Below are positions 1 through 12,047 of a stretch of 64,000 bases of DNA, piece by piece (the stretch's first letter is position 1; each line of letters starts with the position of its first letter). The stretch is taken from the NCBI RefSeq assembly GCF_037126465.1, contig NC_088201.1, forward strand, positions 141,796,376 through 141,860,375, given 5' to 3'. The notes under the pieces were generated by a model. The model made no database searches. It saw only the letters and a list, made by a program, of their open reading frames with translations, and was not told the origin of the DNA. The position numbers and the translations under genes were made by a program. Source of the stretch: Ornithodoros turicata (taxonomy: Eukaryota > Arthropoda > Arachnida > Ixodida > Argasidae).

Positions 1-47
1 CCTTCGGGTTTCAGACCTTCATTGTTCAAGAATAAATAGAAGGCCCC

Positions 48-425
48 ATGCAGTGCTATAACTGTCAATGCTTTGGCAATCTTGCTCGAAACTGCAGAGG
101 TGCTACTAGGTGTGGCGTATGCGCTGGGCCTCACCGCCGATCTGACTGCAACAATAAGAGAGAGCCAAATTTTGCCAACTATAAATCCTGCCATCGTGCA
201 TCCTTCTCTTTATGTCAGACGCTCCCCGTCGAAGACGCTCCCAGGGGCCCCAATGCCACCGTCACGCCTCGTACGGATGACCACGAGTTTCCTACACTCC
301 CACCCCGGCTTTCACAAGGCGAACGGAGGTTGCAGAACGCCACCGCGACGAAGACCATCAGCACCAGCAACCCGACACACCCGGGTCTCTCAAGGAAGAT
401 TACACGTACACTTACACCGGTGTAA
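48..425 (+). pseudogene. LINE ORF1 zinc-knuckle fragment
   Basis: The translation starts with two closely spaced cysteine motifs. The first has the CCHC spacing but Asn where the His should be; the second is an intact C-x2-C-x3-H-x4-C. In I-group LINEs such knuckles end ORF1 and bind nucleic acid. Proline- and threonine-rich sequence follows and the frame stops at 425. Only the C-terminal part of ORF1 is in the window. It belongs to the element spanning 1-4425. Confidence 0.6.
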
Positions 426-756
426 CGGATCCATCAGTCATGAGACGACAGATAGCACCACCAACCACCGAAGCTGTCCCCTTTCTGACACTCTTCTCAG
501 CTGTACGGTAGTCAAGGCAATTGTCTCTGCCTTTCCTGGTGCGTCGCGACTACCCGAGGTTCAAGCGTTTTTGGCATTGGAGGCATTATTGTTCTCTCCG
601 CATGACGGAACTGTATAGCAAGGCCATCACGATGCAGTGCCTCGACTCTATGAAAGGCCTTACAGCCTACCTAACAAGCTCCCAGATTTTAAATATCATC
701 TTTACCAGTACCAGTTTCCTCTCATAGCTGTATAAGAACATGGCATGGGTGCAGCA

Positions 757-1250
757 CATCGCGTTACTGGTTATACGATCTATCGATCTCATCAATCCTC
801 TGAGAGCAGAACAGCGTTATACATTCGTAATGACCTCGTTGCTCCTCCCATAGGGTCAGTTTGACATCGATCTTATGATTATGTCTCCTGTAAGATCTGC
901 GTTGGGCACATGATGTTAACCGTTCTCAGTATCTTTCTACGTCCCGCGGTACAGGTTCTGTGGACTGACCTCCACCGCTTATACAGTTCACTGGAATCCT
1001 CAGCTCTTGTAGTGGGTGACTTCAATGCTCATAATGCGGCCTGGGGAAGCCGTAGAACGCACGGACGGGGGAGAGCATGGAGACTGCTCACACGTTCCTC
1101 CTAGACAACCGTCAGCCAACTTATATGTGAGCACCAACGTCACTCGATGTCCTGGATCTTTCCTGGTGCTCAGCAGGCATAATTCGCTACATGTCGTGCG
1201 CTACCGATGCCGACATCCGAGGTAGTGACCACTTCCCCATCTATATTGCG
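757..1250 (+). pseudogene. LINE APE-type endonuclease domain
   Basis: The motif GDFNAHN at about 1015-1035 is the Asp/Asn block of APE-like endonucleases, and SDHFP at about 1224-1238 is the catalytic Asp-His block that ends the domain. The two blocks lie in different frames and in-frame stops occur upstream, so the domain is dead. In an active element it would nick target DNA to prime reverse transcription. Confidence 0.75.
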
Positions 1251-1536
1251 CACGAAAGACTGCCTCTGTCACCCACTATAGGACTGATCCATCCCTTTCA
1301 CGAACTGGGCACTCTTTCGTGCTGGCCTCCGAACTTCTGTGCACACCGGCATGTCCTCAGAGGCCCTCTCACAAGGCATTCGTTCCGCCATGCAGGACGC
1401 TGTAGTCATGTCTAAACGGGTCACAGGTCACGTCGGTCATTCTCCAGTAATTAACCACCTCAGAGCATTACGTCGCCGAGCCGGGAGAACGGCTCGCCGA
1501 ACTGGGCAACTTCCTGATATTGTGGCGTAGCGCCGG

Positions 1537-3381
1537 ATGAAAGCTAAAGTAACACGAGAACTTAAGAAAGAGGACCGGAAGCGTTGGCGTAAGTTTTGTC
1601 AACACCTTTCACCATTTCACCCCGCCACAAAGATCCGGAGGACAATTCGAGCTCTGAAGGATGCGCCCCCACATAAGAATCGTCTCGCCGCATTGGCTAT
1701 CGTTAAGGGTGTAGACGAAACCACGCTAGCGACAGATTTCTCCGTCGTCCTAACAACACCACCGGCTGCCTCAACGTCTGCAGTACACAACAGTTTCGTC
1801 CAGAGCCTGCAGACAGAAATCCACCAAGACTTGCCCCGTCCACCGGAGGTTATGGACCGCGACTTTACTCTAATTGAGCTGAAGACTGCGTTGAAACTTG
1901 TGAATGTGCGATCGTCCCCACGACCAGATAAAATCACTGACGCCGCACTGCGAAACCTTGACGAGTCGTCACTCCAAGCCCTCCTTCATGTTTATATGTC
2001 CTATGTGCCCATATATGTCCTATGTATCCTGTATATGTCTATCCATCCTATGTCTTGGCGACAGGAATCCGTACCATCTACTTGGAAAGCGGCTTTTGTT
2101 GTTCCAATCCTGAAACCAGGCAAACCCGCAAATGCCCTATCCTCCTTTCGCCCCGTGAGCCTGACAAGTTGCATGGGAAAACTGGTGGAGAGAATGGTTT
2201 TGCATCGCCTCGACTGGTGGCTCGACATACAAAGTGCGTTCCCTCAGGAAGTAGCTCGATTTCGCCGCCACCGAAGTTCTATGGATCCCGTTCTCGATCT
2301 GGTCTATACAGTCCAACATGCTCGTGCTCATCGGCGGATCGTTGTATGAGTCTTCCTGGACATTAAGCGCGCCTATGATACTTTCTCGCACATCTGTATG
2401 CTCCACGGGTTGCGGTCTTTTCGAGTCTCTGGTCGACTTTTCAGCTGGCTTCACGATTTCCTTACGGACTGAACTGTCGCTGACCGCATATCCCACGGCC
2501 AAAGCCCCAAGCACCCTGTTCATCAAGGCGTACCCCAAGCAAGCATTCACAGTCCTACCCTTTTAATGTGGTAATGGCAGGACTAAAACCGATAGTTCCA
2601 CGCAAGGTAGCATTCTCCGTGTATGCCGATGATGTTGCCCTTTAGACAGTAGGCAAGTCACAACCAGCCCTTCAGCGACGTTTACAACAAACCCTAAACA
2701 ACTTTCATCTCTACCTTACGCGACTTGAAATTGACCTTTCGCCCAAAAACTGCGTTGAGCTCCCTTTCACCCACAAGGCTATGAGTAATTTGCCTCATTG
2801 GGTTGGTGCACGGAACCTCGAGCCTGTGCGTTCCCATCGCTTCCTGGTGTGGCCCTGGACTCCCACCTGCGCTAGGTTCGCACATCAAGCACCTTGAAAC
2901 CAAACTGCAGCGATGGCTTCCTGCCATTCAACATCTTTCTGGCTTCGGCTGGGGCTGTGATCAACACTCCCTCTTAGCCGTTCGCGCGGCTTTGATGAGG
3001 GCGACTCTGCTTTACAGCCTTCCAGTCTTGCATAGGGTTTCTACAACATCGTTAAATACCCTTCGCACCCTGTTTGCCCGAAGAATTCGTCGCTGCCTTG
3101 GCGTTCCAAGAATGGCTGAAACACGGCAAGTCCTAGCTGAAGCTGGAGAACTCCCGCTGGAGGTCCTCCGTGAGCGGGAAACGGCTCGGCACTTCCTACG
3201 TTTGCGTGCGCACGTTCCCCGTCACCCACTCCTCCGGATAATTCGATACCGTCCAGAAAGTGATTTCCATCGCGTGGCGCAGAGGGCACGCCACGCTCTA
3301 ACCGGCTTCATACCTAGGACTCATACCGCCGAACGCCCCCTGGTCTATGCCTGTGCCACCCACCTTCGCACGTCTTCCTGA
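1537..3381 (+). pseudogene. LINE reverse transcriptase region
   Basis: RT blocks are recognisable in order. KPGKPA...FRPVSLTS lies around 2115-2170 and a broken LDIKRAYD (motif A) around 2355-2380, after a TGA at 2347-2349. A YADD box with both catalytic Asp residues lies around 2623-2634, followed directly by a TAG. The 2803-3381 segment is the thumb/connector region leading to RNase H. At least two stops and several frame changes interrupt it. Homologous blocks recur on - at 7649-8557. Confidence 0.8.
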
Positions 3382-3442
3382 CTTCCAGGTCCGCAGAGCT
3401 CAGGTTCCCCCTCAAATCCTTCGAGCCTATTTTTATGCTCTC

Positions 3443-4310
3443 GTAGACTCGAAGTTTTCCACCTCTACCGCCGCTTACACCGATGGCGCATCTCGAAATG
3501 GCAAGTCCGCGTCTTCCTTTGTCATCCCCGACGAAGGCGTAGTTCAGGGACGTCGCCTTTGGCATTGTACATCATCCACAGCTGCGGAACTCTACGTCAT
3601 ACTTTCTTTTTTCGAGCACATCGTTCTCTACCCCCCCCCCCCCCCGGGATTGGGTGGGCTTTACTGACTCAGCATCTGTGCTGCAAGAAATTGAAAATTC
3701 TGGCATACAAGTCTCCTCCGCACCGTTTGTTATGGATGTGTTAACGGTTTACAAACTTGTCTACGAAGCAGGACATAGGCTCGCTCTCCAATGGGTTCCA
3801 GCCCATTGCGGTGTCGAAGGCAATGAACTGGCGGACAGCACCGCCGAAGAGCTGAGAGACGATCGGCGGTCCATACTTCGAAGCCTTGTGACTCCCCTGG
3901 CTACCCACCAACGGACCGTTGACATACTACCCCTCGGTATGCTGAGCAGAGTTGACCCAGCACTCGCTTTCCGCATGGCAGTACATATATCTCGTCAAGA
4001 CGCCGCATTAGTTCATCGAATGCGCCTCGACGTGGCCTTCACAGCACACTGGCGCTACCGCTTGAGAAAAGTTAACTCTCCCCACTGCAGTAATTGCGGA
4101 GCTGTTGAAGATCTCGAGAACATTCTTCTCCATTGCCGACACTACCACCCTTCCCGCTCCGTACTCTCCGCCTCCCTCAACGAGCTAGACTCCCGCCCCC
4201 TCTCCCTCACAAAATTGCTTGGCACCTGGCCGCATCCAGCTCACCAACGCTCTGCACTCGAGGCTCTCTTCGCCCTTTTGGACGCCACAGGTCTTAGATC
4301 CTCATTGTAA
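3443..4310 (+). pseudogene. LINE RNase H domain and C-terminal CCHC finger
   Basis: The acidic catalytic residues of RNase H are all visible: Asp in YTDGAS (about 3482), Glu in STAAEL, Asp in FTDSAS, and Asp in ELADS next to WVPAHCGVEGNE. The first two are in one frame and the rest in another; the break falls at a run of 15 C at 3631-3645. After the domain, C-x2-C...H...H-type residues (HCSNCG...LLHCRHYH) at about 4083-4145 form the finger typical of the end of I-like ORF2. The stop is at 4308-4310. Confidence 0.8.
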
Positions 4311-5177
4311 CGGGACCCCTTACTTCATTCCCCGCTTCACCTCCAGCAATGGGGTAGAGTATCGCCCCCGGCGATGAAACTCCCCACCCTTCATCCTGAA
4401 ATAAAGTTGTTGCTGTTGTTTTTATGCCACCAGAAAGAAATCGGTGCCGATTTTATTCCATACCTTCATAAGGCATATCGATGCTCACGCCCCGGGCGGC
4501 GAAAACATTTCTAAAAAAACAATACGTTTCGGCGCGCCGTCTTCGCCCCTAGTGATGGATGTGTTAATGGCTTACCAGCTAGTGCACGAAGCAGTGCATA
4601 TGTTGGTTTTCCAGTGGGTTCCAGCCCATTGTGTAGTTGTGGGGAATGAAAAGGCTGAGAGCGCCGCAGAAGCAGCTCTTTCATATAGGAGACGTACCAG
4701 TATTGTACTGCTCAGAGGAGACTGACATTCCATTCTTCGACATATAGTCGCACCCCTGCCTTCCCGCCAACGGACAAATGGCATTATCCCCCATCTATGC
4801 TTAGAAGAGTTGATTCAACCTAGATTTCCAGATGCCACGACACACCTCTCGTAAGGCTGCATTAATTTATCCGATGCGACTCAATGTGGCTTTCACATCT
4901 CAGTGGCTTTACTGCGCTTGAGACAGGTTGACTCTCCCAGATACCGTCACTGCGGTGATCTGGCTGATCTAGAGCACGTTCTTCATTTCCCAGACTACCA
5001 ACCTTGCCGAACCACAGTTCAGTCAGCAGGACTCTCGCCTCCTCCCTTTCACAAAATTACTTGGTTCATGGCCGAGTCCAGCCCACCAACGCTCTGCCCT
5101 CAAAGCCACTCTCACCTTTTTGCACCGTACGATTTGAGGCGACTTTGAGGCTGACTGTGAGGCGACTATATTCCATT

Positions 5178-5740
5178 GGAGGGTCCCCGAAATCCACCAT
5201 TTAGAATAAACGCTTAAGAATAAAACATTCAAGAATAATTCGCTTAAAAAATACACGGTTAAAAATATATCTCCTAAAATGAACCGATTACTATCCCCGC
5301 TTAGAGATCACTGTTTAATAATCCACCATGAAAAATAAACTGTTTCAAAATCCCCTCACCATCTAGCACGGAGGCGGACTGATTGCAATTTGCGCCGGGT
5401 TAGATCAGGTTATGTTAGGTTAGTTTGGGGTAGTTTAGGCTAGTTTGGTCCTGTGAGGTTAGTTTAAGCCGCATGCTTGCAGTTCACCTTGACTTGGGCC
5501 ATACCACATGATTCTAGCAACTGTAGGGTGGATTTGGGGGGATTCTGAAACGATTTATTTTTAACGATATATTTTTAACCGTGGATTCCTTAGCGTTTTT
5601 ATTTAAACGGAGATATTCCGGCGATTATTTTGATGCGTTGATTTTTAAGCGTATATTCTGGGAGATATATTTTTAACAGTGGATATTTACGCGTTTATTT
5701 TTGAATGATTATTTTTAACGATTTCAAGCGGTATACACCC
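5178..5740. mobile_element. Small non-autonomous element inserted in LINE copy 2
   Basis: It is flanked by an apparent 8-bp duplication, ATTCCATT, at 5170-5177 and 5741-5748. Both arms are built from short degenerate units around TTAAAAATA on the left and its reverse complement on the right. The stretch near 5331-5358 pairs with 5537-5563 in inverted orientation. It separates the LINE RNase H end from the LINE 3' UTR. An 8-bp duplication suggests hAT-like integration, but the terminal repeats are weak, so family is uncertain. Confidence 0.5.
5397..5470 (+). repeat. Degenerate TTAGG/GGTTAG-like repeat
   Basis: A 74-bp G/T-rich stretch contains repeated GTTAG, GGTTAG and TTTAGG-type words (for example TTATGTTAGGTTAG). 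TTAGG is the common arthropod telomere repeat. Here it is short, imperfect and in the centre of the 5178-5740 element, so it is not a telomere. Confidence 0.5.
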
Positions 5741-5835
5741 ATTCCATTTACCACATCACCACCCGCAGATATGTAAGGTATCCCCCTGGCGATGAAACTC
5801 GCTCACCATCATCTAATAAAGCTGTGTGCCCGCAA

Positions 5836-6225
5836 TAACTGAAAATCGGTGATGCGCGAAAGAATTCTACGTAGAACTGCGACAAATGTAATTTTGTAAA
5901 TTGTTGTAGCCCACACTTGACCCAAAACTTTCGATAAGGCAGTCTAGGCGGCGCTACTGTAATTGTTCTAAGAGTTCGCGTTCGAATGGTCATCGGTGAA
6001 TACGCACCAATAGAGTATAGAAAGACGACCACTGCGGTGCGTAAGAACTCGAATGTGGCGAATTATTTATATGCGGTGCTTCACTGATTAAGAAAAATTT
6101 ATGTATCCATCACCACCTGGACCAGGCGATCTCAGCCGGAGCTCCGCGGAACCCAGGGGTTAATTGACATTGTCCTCAGCTTCCGCGAACGTAACGCTGC
6201 CGACCTACCTTCCGCCAGTGAAAAA
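5836..6225. other. Unassigned spacer between LINE copies 2 and 3
   Basis: No coding, RNA or repeat signature recognised between the 3' ends of two convergent LINE copies. Confidence 0.4.
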
Positions 6226-8613
6226 CAAACAACAACAACGTCATTGGAATAAATATGAGTTGGGAGTTTCATCGCCTGTGGCGATACTCGAGCCATTGCT
6301 GGCGGTAGTGTGGTAAAACGGAATACTGAATAGCCTCGCACTGAAGAGCGCGGTGTCTAATAACTTTAAAAGGGGCAGAGCGCTGGTGGGCAGGACTTGG
6401 CCATAATCCAAGCAAGTTTGACATAGTGAGAGAGCGAGAGTCTAGCTACTTTAGAGACACTAAAAGTGTGGATCCGAAAGGTTGGTGGTGCGGGCAATAC
6501 GGGAAGGATGTGCTCGACATCTTCTAAGTTACCACAGTAGCGGCATCTAGGAGAGTGAACTTGTCGCAAGCGGTAAGGCAACGGAGCTGTGAAAGTCATA
6601 TCGAGTCGCATCGGAGGAATTAATGCAGCGTCATGACGGGAAGTGTTTTGTGGCGTCCGAAAAACGAGTCTAGGATCAAGCATACGTGGGGGAGAATGTC
6701 AGTTGTCAACTCACGGGAAGCCAGGGGTGCAACAAGACGTCGTAGGATGGAACGACAGTCTCCTCTCAGCAACGTTCGTCTCCTAATGCGAGAGAACTGC
6801 TTTTGCGGCGCTGTCAGCCTGCTCATTCCCCCACGACACCACAATGAGCTAGAACCCAATCGAGAGTCAGCCCGCCCGTGCCCTGCTTTGTACACATACT
6901 GGCAAGCCATTTACACATCTGTCAGTAAGGGTGTGGACGAACCTTGTATGTCTGTATTCTCAAGACCTTGGAGCGCACATTCGGAGTCGGTGAACCCAGT
7001 CAATTCTCCCGGGGTAAAATCAACTATACCGGTTGTTTCACGAAGGCCCCCGGCTGAATAATTCGCGAACAGCCGGCGCCGAGGTAGAAATTTCTTTTTG
7101 CTAAAGGTAATTGGACATCTGCCATGAACTGAGTAGTTAGCGGCTCATTTGCATACGCTCACTAATTAAATAAACATCCTAACCTTTAAATTTTGCTTCG
7201 CACGGAACCTCTGTTTTACGCATCGGGACATTCAGCGAAAAATATTGCAAGAAAAAAACCGCGTCGACACTTAGTGATTTTTCCGAGTAATTAATCGGTT
7301 TCGGTTTTTGTATTTCTTGCACCAGTACACCAATGCGCTCTTTGGATCAGCTATCCGGCCGACAATTTCGTGTTCATACGCCTGGTTCACGCACGGGGGC
7401 AACGGAAGATTAGGAACAGCCGCAAGAGACGCTTTGGTATTCCTTCTCAAAGCGACTGGTAAACAGCGCTGGCGGTTCTGTCGTTCCGTAGGTGAGATAG
7501 CGTGATCTTATCGTGGATGAGGGCGAATGCGCCATGAGCGCTGCGAACTAGTGGGGTACACCCTTAAAAATTAACTGGTGGTGTTACGCCCTCAGCTATG
7601 GCTCGTGCGTGTCATCTGCGTTACTCAATAACAGTCACTTTCTCAGCGTTATCGAATTTTCCTCTTGAACGGGTGAGGGTGATTGTGCGCACACAGCAAA
7701 CGGAGGAAGTGCCGAGCCCCTTTCACGGGGAACCTCAATCGGGAGTTCTCCCACTTCAACGAGAACCTGCCTTGTTTAAGCCATTCTTGGAACTCCAAGG
7801 CAGTGACGAAGGCTACGAGCAAACAGGCTCCGAAGAGTAGTTTACGATGCTGTGGAAATCCTGCGGACGACCGGGAGGCTGTAAAGTAAATTCGCCCACA
7901 CCAAGGCTGTCTGAACTGCAACAAGGGAGCTCAAATCACAGCATCACGGATCACATTCTGTTGAATCCTGAAAGGTGTTGAATAGCAGAGAGCCATCGCT
8001 GTACTTTGGCTTCGAAGTGCATAATGTGGCGAGTACAGCGAAATCGGAGTCCATGACCCCGCTGAGGAAGCGGTGGAAACCTACATGCTCAAGATTTTTG
8101 AGACCGACCCACAGAGGGAAATTTCTCATAGCCTTGCGCATGAATGGGAGCTCTACGCACCTTTCGTGCGAAAGGTCTATCCCAAGTTGCGTAAGAGGAT
8201 GTGGATATTATTTAAATCCAGTTGCCGGCGATGCTGAATGGCAGGTCAGGATTTTTCTACTGTCCAAGGTGCGACGACATCTGCATAAACAGAGGACGCC
8301 GCTGCACGAGGAATTATTGATTTTAGGCCCGCCATCACCACATTAAACAGTGTCGAACTTGGGATGCTTCCTTGTGGAACTCCTTGACGAACATTGTGCT
8401 GAGAGCTTTGACTTTGGGATGGGAGTGCGACAGTTTGGTCCGTACGGACGTCTTGCTTTCCGACCGTGCTCCACATCTCATGGTTGTCATCGGAAATGGC
8501 GTCGAGACCGCTGGAACAGGGTGCCGCGGCTGAGGATTGTTGTAATTGGTAAAGCAAGCAGCTATTATCATCATCGGTTGGCTAAACCGGCAATCCAACC
8601 CACGACTCAGCAC
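6226..8613 (-). mobile_element. I-like LINE copy 3 (reverse orientation), decayed
   Basis: Reading on -, RT sequence VRQGVPQGS with a YAD-V box (catalytic second Asp changed to Val) lies near 8270-8400. The thumb segment (ARHFLRL) lies at about 7650-7900. RNase H block sequence occurs at about 6990-6740 (FTDSE near 6975) and the C-terminal finger near 6500-6560. The 3' UTR with AATAAA and an AAC-rich tail (as read on +) ends at 6226. The stretch 7030-7585 is longer than the corresponding part of copy 1 and not recognisable, so another insertion is likely. All frames are broken. Confidence 0.75.
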
Positions 8614-9227
8614 TACTTACTAATACCAAACGAGCACGACAGTTTTCCTAGAGTTATAACAGTAGGTCGTGGTCCAACTCCACATCTACGCACCACGCGG
8701 GCCTGTTGATGTTTTTCTCTCTTGTATTCCGAAACAATGGCGATCACATGAAAAGTGATCCGCTGCAATTGAAAAAAATAAAAAAATATCCGGAGTTACT
8801 CTCGTGCGTACATGTACTTGGGCTTTACATGCAGCAGCAGTAACCGGCCATGCACTGTTTCTGGGGAAGTAATGTGAAACAGCTCAGTAATACGGCAAAG
8901 TTAAGCGACCTCTCGCGTTGAAACAAGAATTACAACAACAGTTGATAAATTGCATATTTTCCTATAGAAAATATATAATTTGTTACATGTACAACCAGAG
9001 TCGTCACGAGGCGAGTTTACGCCCGTGGCGGCTGTCCCTCTCGCCCCCTGCTCCCCATCGGAACAGCTCTGTGTACGACTTTTCATTAGACTGACTCACT
9101 TCTACAGAGTTACTTCAGTAGTAGGTTCCTTCAAGCCGTGTTGGTACTACCACGGCTCCCCTCGAATAACAGAAGTCGAGAACCACTGGTATAGATGCAC
9201 TTTTGCGCACTGCCCGTTCACACTTAC
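8614..9227. other. Unassigned region
   Basis: No supported gene. It may include intron sequence downstream of the Kunitz exon on the - strand. Confidence 0.3.
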
Positions 9228-9401
9228 CTCTACAGGCATTCGAACATTCCTGCAATGTCCTGAAGTTGTTCCTCTTTCCTGAACAACCACTGTAAATGAA
9301 CTGCCTGCAGCTTCTCGAAGCCAGATCGTAATAATATCTGGGAAAGTACATTTTGCAGGGTCCTGGATCGTATCTCAAGCGACAGACGTCATATCCGGTA
9401 C
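9228..9401 (-). CDS. Kunitz/BPTI domain exon of a secreted protease inhibitor (partial gene)
   Basis: A 174-nt exon is bounded on - by an acceptor (ATTTCTACGCAG at about 9402-9413) and a strong donor (GAG|GTAAGT starting at 9227). Both introns are phase 1, the classic symmetric arrangement for a Kunitz domain. All six cysteines are present with the canonical spacing C-8-C-15-C-7-C-12-C-3-C, plus the FYNF-type core residues (RYYYD, YSGC, NNF). The residue after the second cysteine (P1 site) is Lys, so trypsin-like serine proteases are the predicted target. I could not find the signal-peptide exon or other domains, so single- versus multi-domain status is open. No stop or frameshift is in the exon. 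In ticks these proteins are abundant salivary and tissue inhibitors; that role is inferred. Confidence 0.9.
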
Positions 9402-10398
9402 CTGCGTAGAAATATGCCCTCTAACTTGCAAGTACGGTATGATGACGACGATGATGATACTAAAAAAGTAATAGGCATATATTGATGCACTTAGCGTCGG
9501 ATCGACTCCTAAGATCGACTGATTAACAGCGCGTAGGAATTTTCCTATTAATTATATGCCTTAATGGACATGAGGAACTGCACTAATGCTCAAAAATTAA
9601 GGATAATTCTAGTTTATGACTGGAACCGGATTGTTATAGACACAATGTCGTGTATTTAACGATTAACAATACTGTTTATCGTTTAATATACGACATTCTG
9701 TCTACACGTATCTCTTGCGTGGCAATGGTTCTGCGTGGAAAGGGTGAGATGATGTGTGATTGGATGATGAGGGCAATACACGTTTATTTACATTCCTATT
9801 TACAATGGATACAAGCTATAACGGAAATGAACTGTCTGAGACGATGGCTGAGTCCGGACTGCTTGGGACAGTCGAAGTGCGGCTCCCAAGTTGTTCTTGA
9901 AAGGAGTCCTCTCCCCCATTACTTGGAATTGAGGGGTCGCCCTTCCTGTGACGCAGCTCTGAGGTGGAGATGATGAAAGATGATGTGAAGTTTTGGGGAT
10001 GGCTATGTTACACGAACCCCCGCAACAGCCCCTCACGGTAAAGCCACATGCGGCACAATATGTGGACGTACTCAACGTTACTAGACGTTTCCGGAACCAC
10101 GGAGTCCCGCGCTTGCTCGATTAGCATCCGGAGGCTCATAAGAGTTCTCGAAGGCAGATGACGCCGTGCTAGGCGCTTTTCAAGTGTAGCAGGTATATGT
10201 GCATTAGAGGGAGGACGAGCTCTTGTCGGGCTCAGCTCTCACTTCCAGGCACCTCCAGAGTCATGGTGTTCTCTATTGTAGTGTGTGGACATACATTCCA
10301 ACAGTCCTAACTGCACCTGTGGACATAATCTTTGGAATATGACATGCGGCCAGCTATCCAGCTATGTAGAAAGCCTTTGGACGCTATGGACACATACA
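9402..10398. other. Unassigned region upstream of the Kunitz exon
   Basis: Expected to hold intron and an earlier exon of the Kunitz gene on -, but no convincing signal-peptide exon was seen. A short GAT/GAC-rich stretch occurs at 9432-9460. Confidence 0.3.
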
Positions 10399-11201
10399 CA
10401 GGGTTTCTCCTAATGTATTTATTTGAGTGTTTTACTGGATGACCCACTTTCCTGATAATTATAGGGCCAATCGTATTTAGACTCAGCGAACTTTCGTCAC
10501 GATTCGCGTATATTTTGACGAATTCTCTGAATTGCACACGAAGTACGCAGAGTAAACGTCACTTTTTCGTGCCGAAAAGAAGAAACACATGTCGAATTCG
10601 CCCCTAATACTATATGCTCATAGCTGGAAACAAATTGCGTAATAAGTCGTTCCGAGACGCGAAGATGATCGACCGCCGTCAGTCATCCGTCATGTTAATG
10701 AAGGAAGCGGCAGCAGAAAAATAAGGCGTCCCTCTTCTTCCTCTTTCTTTCACACTGTTGTTTCTTATAACTGGCGAATAGCCTTTGTCATTATCTGCAG
10801 TGGCACGGAAAAGGAAACTGTCGGGGTAGGTCCGTCTCCTACATCCGCCGCTTCTTGCATTAACCCGACGGAGAACTGATTGGGGTGGACAATTTGTCTC
10901 TGGGAGCGACGGTTTTCGTTTTTTTCCCCGCCTATTACCTTTGCAGTAGCGAATATATTTCGTAATAACATGGGGTAAATGGGACATGCGCTTTCGTTTG
11001 TGGCAAAAAATGAAACAAAAACGATACGTTGACTGTGCACATTTCCGTACTCAATACACAAAACTCAATTTCTCGCGGCACAAAAATGATGTTGTGGTCG
11101 TGAGTTGCGGCAAAATTTGGCCGAAGATATATGCCGTTGATCCAGTACTTTTCGAACACGTTTCGCAATAGGGTTTTTAACACGTTAGGTGAAGCACCCT
11201 G
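10399..11201. mobile_element. Divergent foldback MITE, CAGGGTG family
   Basis: The left end begins CAGGGTTTCTCC and the right end, reversed, begins CAGGGTGCTTCACC. Arms are inverted and diverged. Inside both arms is a block resembling the one shared by the elements at 27403, 46446 and 59384 (roughly AGTACGSAAATG...CAACGT followed by a T run). A TA duplication is not preserved. No coding capacity is evident. Confidence 0.5.
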
Positions 11202-11898
11202 AATATTGGGGAGTTGCGAAAAACTACCTTTAAAGTCATATTCTATCATCTGTAAAGCTAAAGCTAGAAGTCATGCCGAGACCTTACATGGCTCAACCCC
11301 AGTTTCAGCTTCAAGCTTCGGTTAAATAGGCAGCCTCAGTTGGATTGCACAACACTGGACGTGCTGTGTTCCATACCAAACCATCTGTACACTGCGGTAT
11401 ATAAAAAAAAGATCAAACTGAAAAGTAATTACCATTGAAGTCCCTCGCATACGCATCCAGCACCGATTTTATTCCCCTGACTTCGCTTACACTCTGACAT
11501 GAACTCGCCAACCATGGAACTACGCCCCTACGTTACGCACCTACTTCGGTCCCCTCTTCGACGTTGTTTTTCCAGTTAGAACACCCGAACACCCAGTGTT
11601 CACCTGCTTACACGCTATATAAATTGCATGGTTCCCCTTTTCAGTGTAACTTATGCGCGTCGTGCTTCCTTCTTATTACCGACATTTGCAGTGTATTCAA
11701 CAGTCCTTCCCAGGGTGAAACTGAAGCTGCAGGAACATGGCACAACCCGAGAGCCTTGCAAAGCAACTCCGGCATATATTAAGCTATTACAGCCCATTGC
11801 AACTGTTGGCGCGCAAGGCGATACAGCAAGACGCTCAAAAACGCGTAACGTTTCCACACGTTCCTCTTACACCCCATGTGCATAACCGCGGATGAACT

Positions 11899-11901
<3 letters not shown>
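11202..11901. other. Unassigned region left of the TA-linked chain
   Basis: Short open frames only, with no recognisable domain, RNA or repeat. Confidence 0.3.

Positions 11902-11934
<33 letters not shown>
11902..11934. repeat. (TA)n microsatellite, left border of the chain
   Basis: A pure AT dinucleotide run immediately abuts the first hammerhead-bearing repeat unit. Confidence 0.95.
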
Positions 11935-11936
<2 letters not shown>

Positions 11937-12047
11937 GAGGGGGGAAAAACCATTAAAGAAACAAGTAAATGACACTAGTCGTGTTTGAAATTCAAAATTA
12001 CAGATTAATATGGCTTCTATGGCTGCACGCAGAGAAACAGATACTCA

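Larger units (their letters stand above)
1..4425 (+). mobile_element. I-like LINE copy 1, nearly full length, decayed
   Basis: The domains appear in the order zinc-knuckle ORF1, APE endonuclease, reverse transcriptase, RNase H, then a C-terminal CCHC finger. That order is the architecture of RNase H-bearing LINEs of the I group. The 3' end is a short UTR with AATAAAG followed by TTG-rich repeats near 4400-4425, the same tail seen at 5780-5830, 6226-6280 (reversed) and 39547-39594. The reading frame is broken by many stops and frameshifts. The 5' end probably lies outside the window, since coding sequence starts almost at base 1. Clade is inferred from domain order only. Confidence 0.85.
4531..5830 (+). 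mobile_element. I-like LINE copy 2, 5'-truncated
   Basis: From about 4545 the translation repeats the second half of copy 1 RNase H (MDVL.AY.LV.EA, QWVPAHC) with Val for Gly after AHC and Lys for Leu near the final Asp block. The C-terminal finger is at about 4910-5010. The 3' UTR reappears at 5775-5830 (CTGGCGATGAAACTC, AATAAAG) after a 563-bp insertion. Start is approximate; 4426-4530 shows no clear homology. Confidence 0.7.

Noticed and set aside
5397..5470. Telomere or telomere-proximal TTAGG tract
   Set aside because: Only about 74 bp, highly degenerate and internal to a small inserted element.
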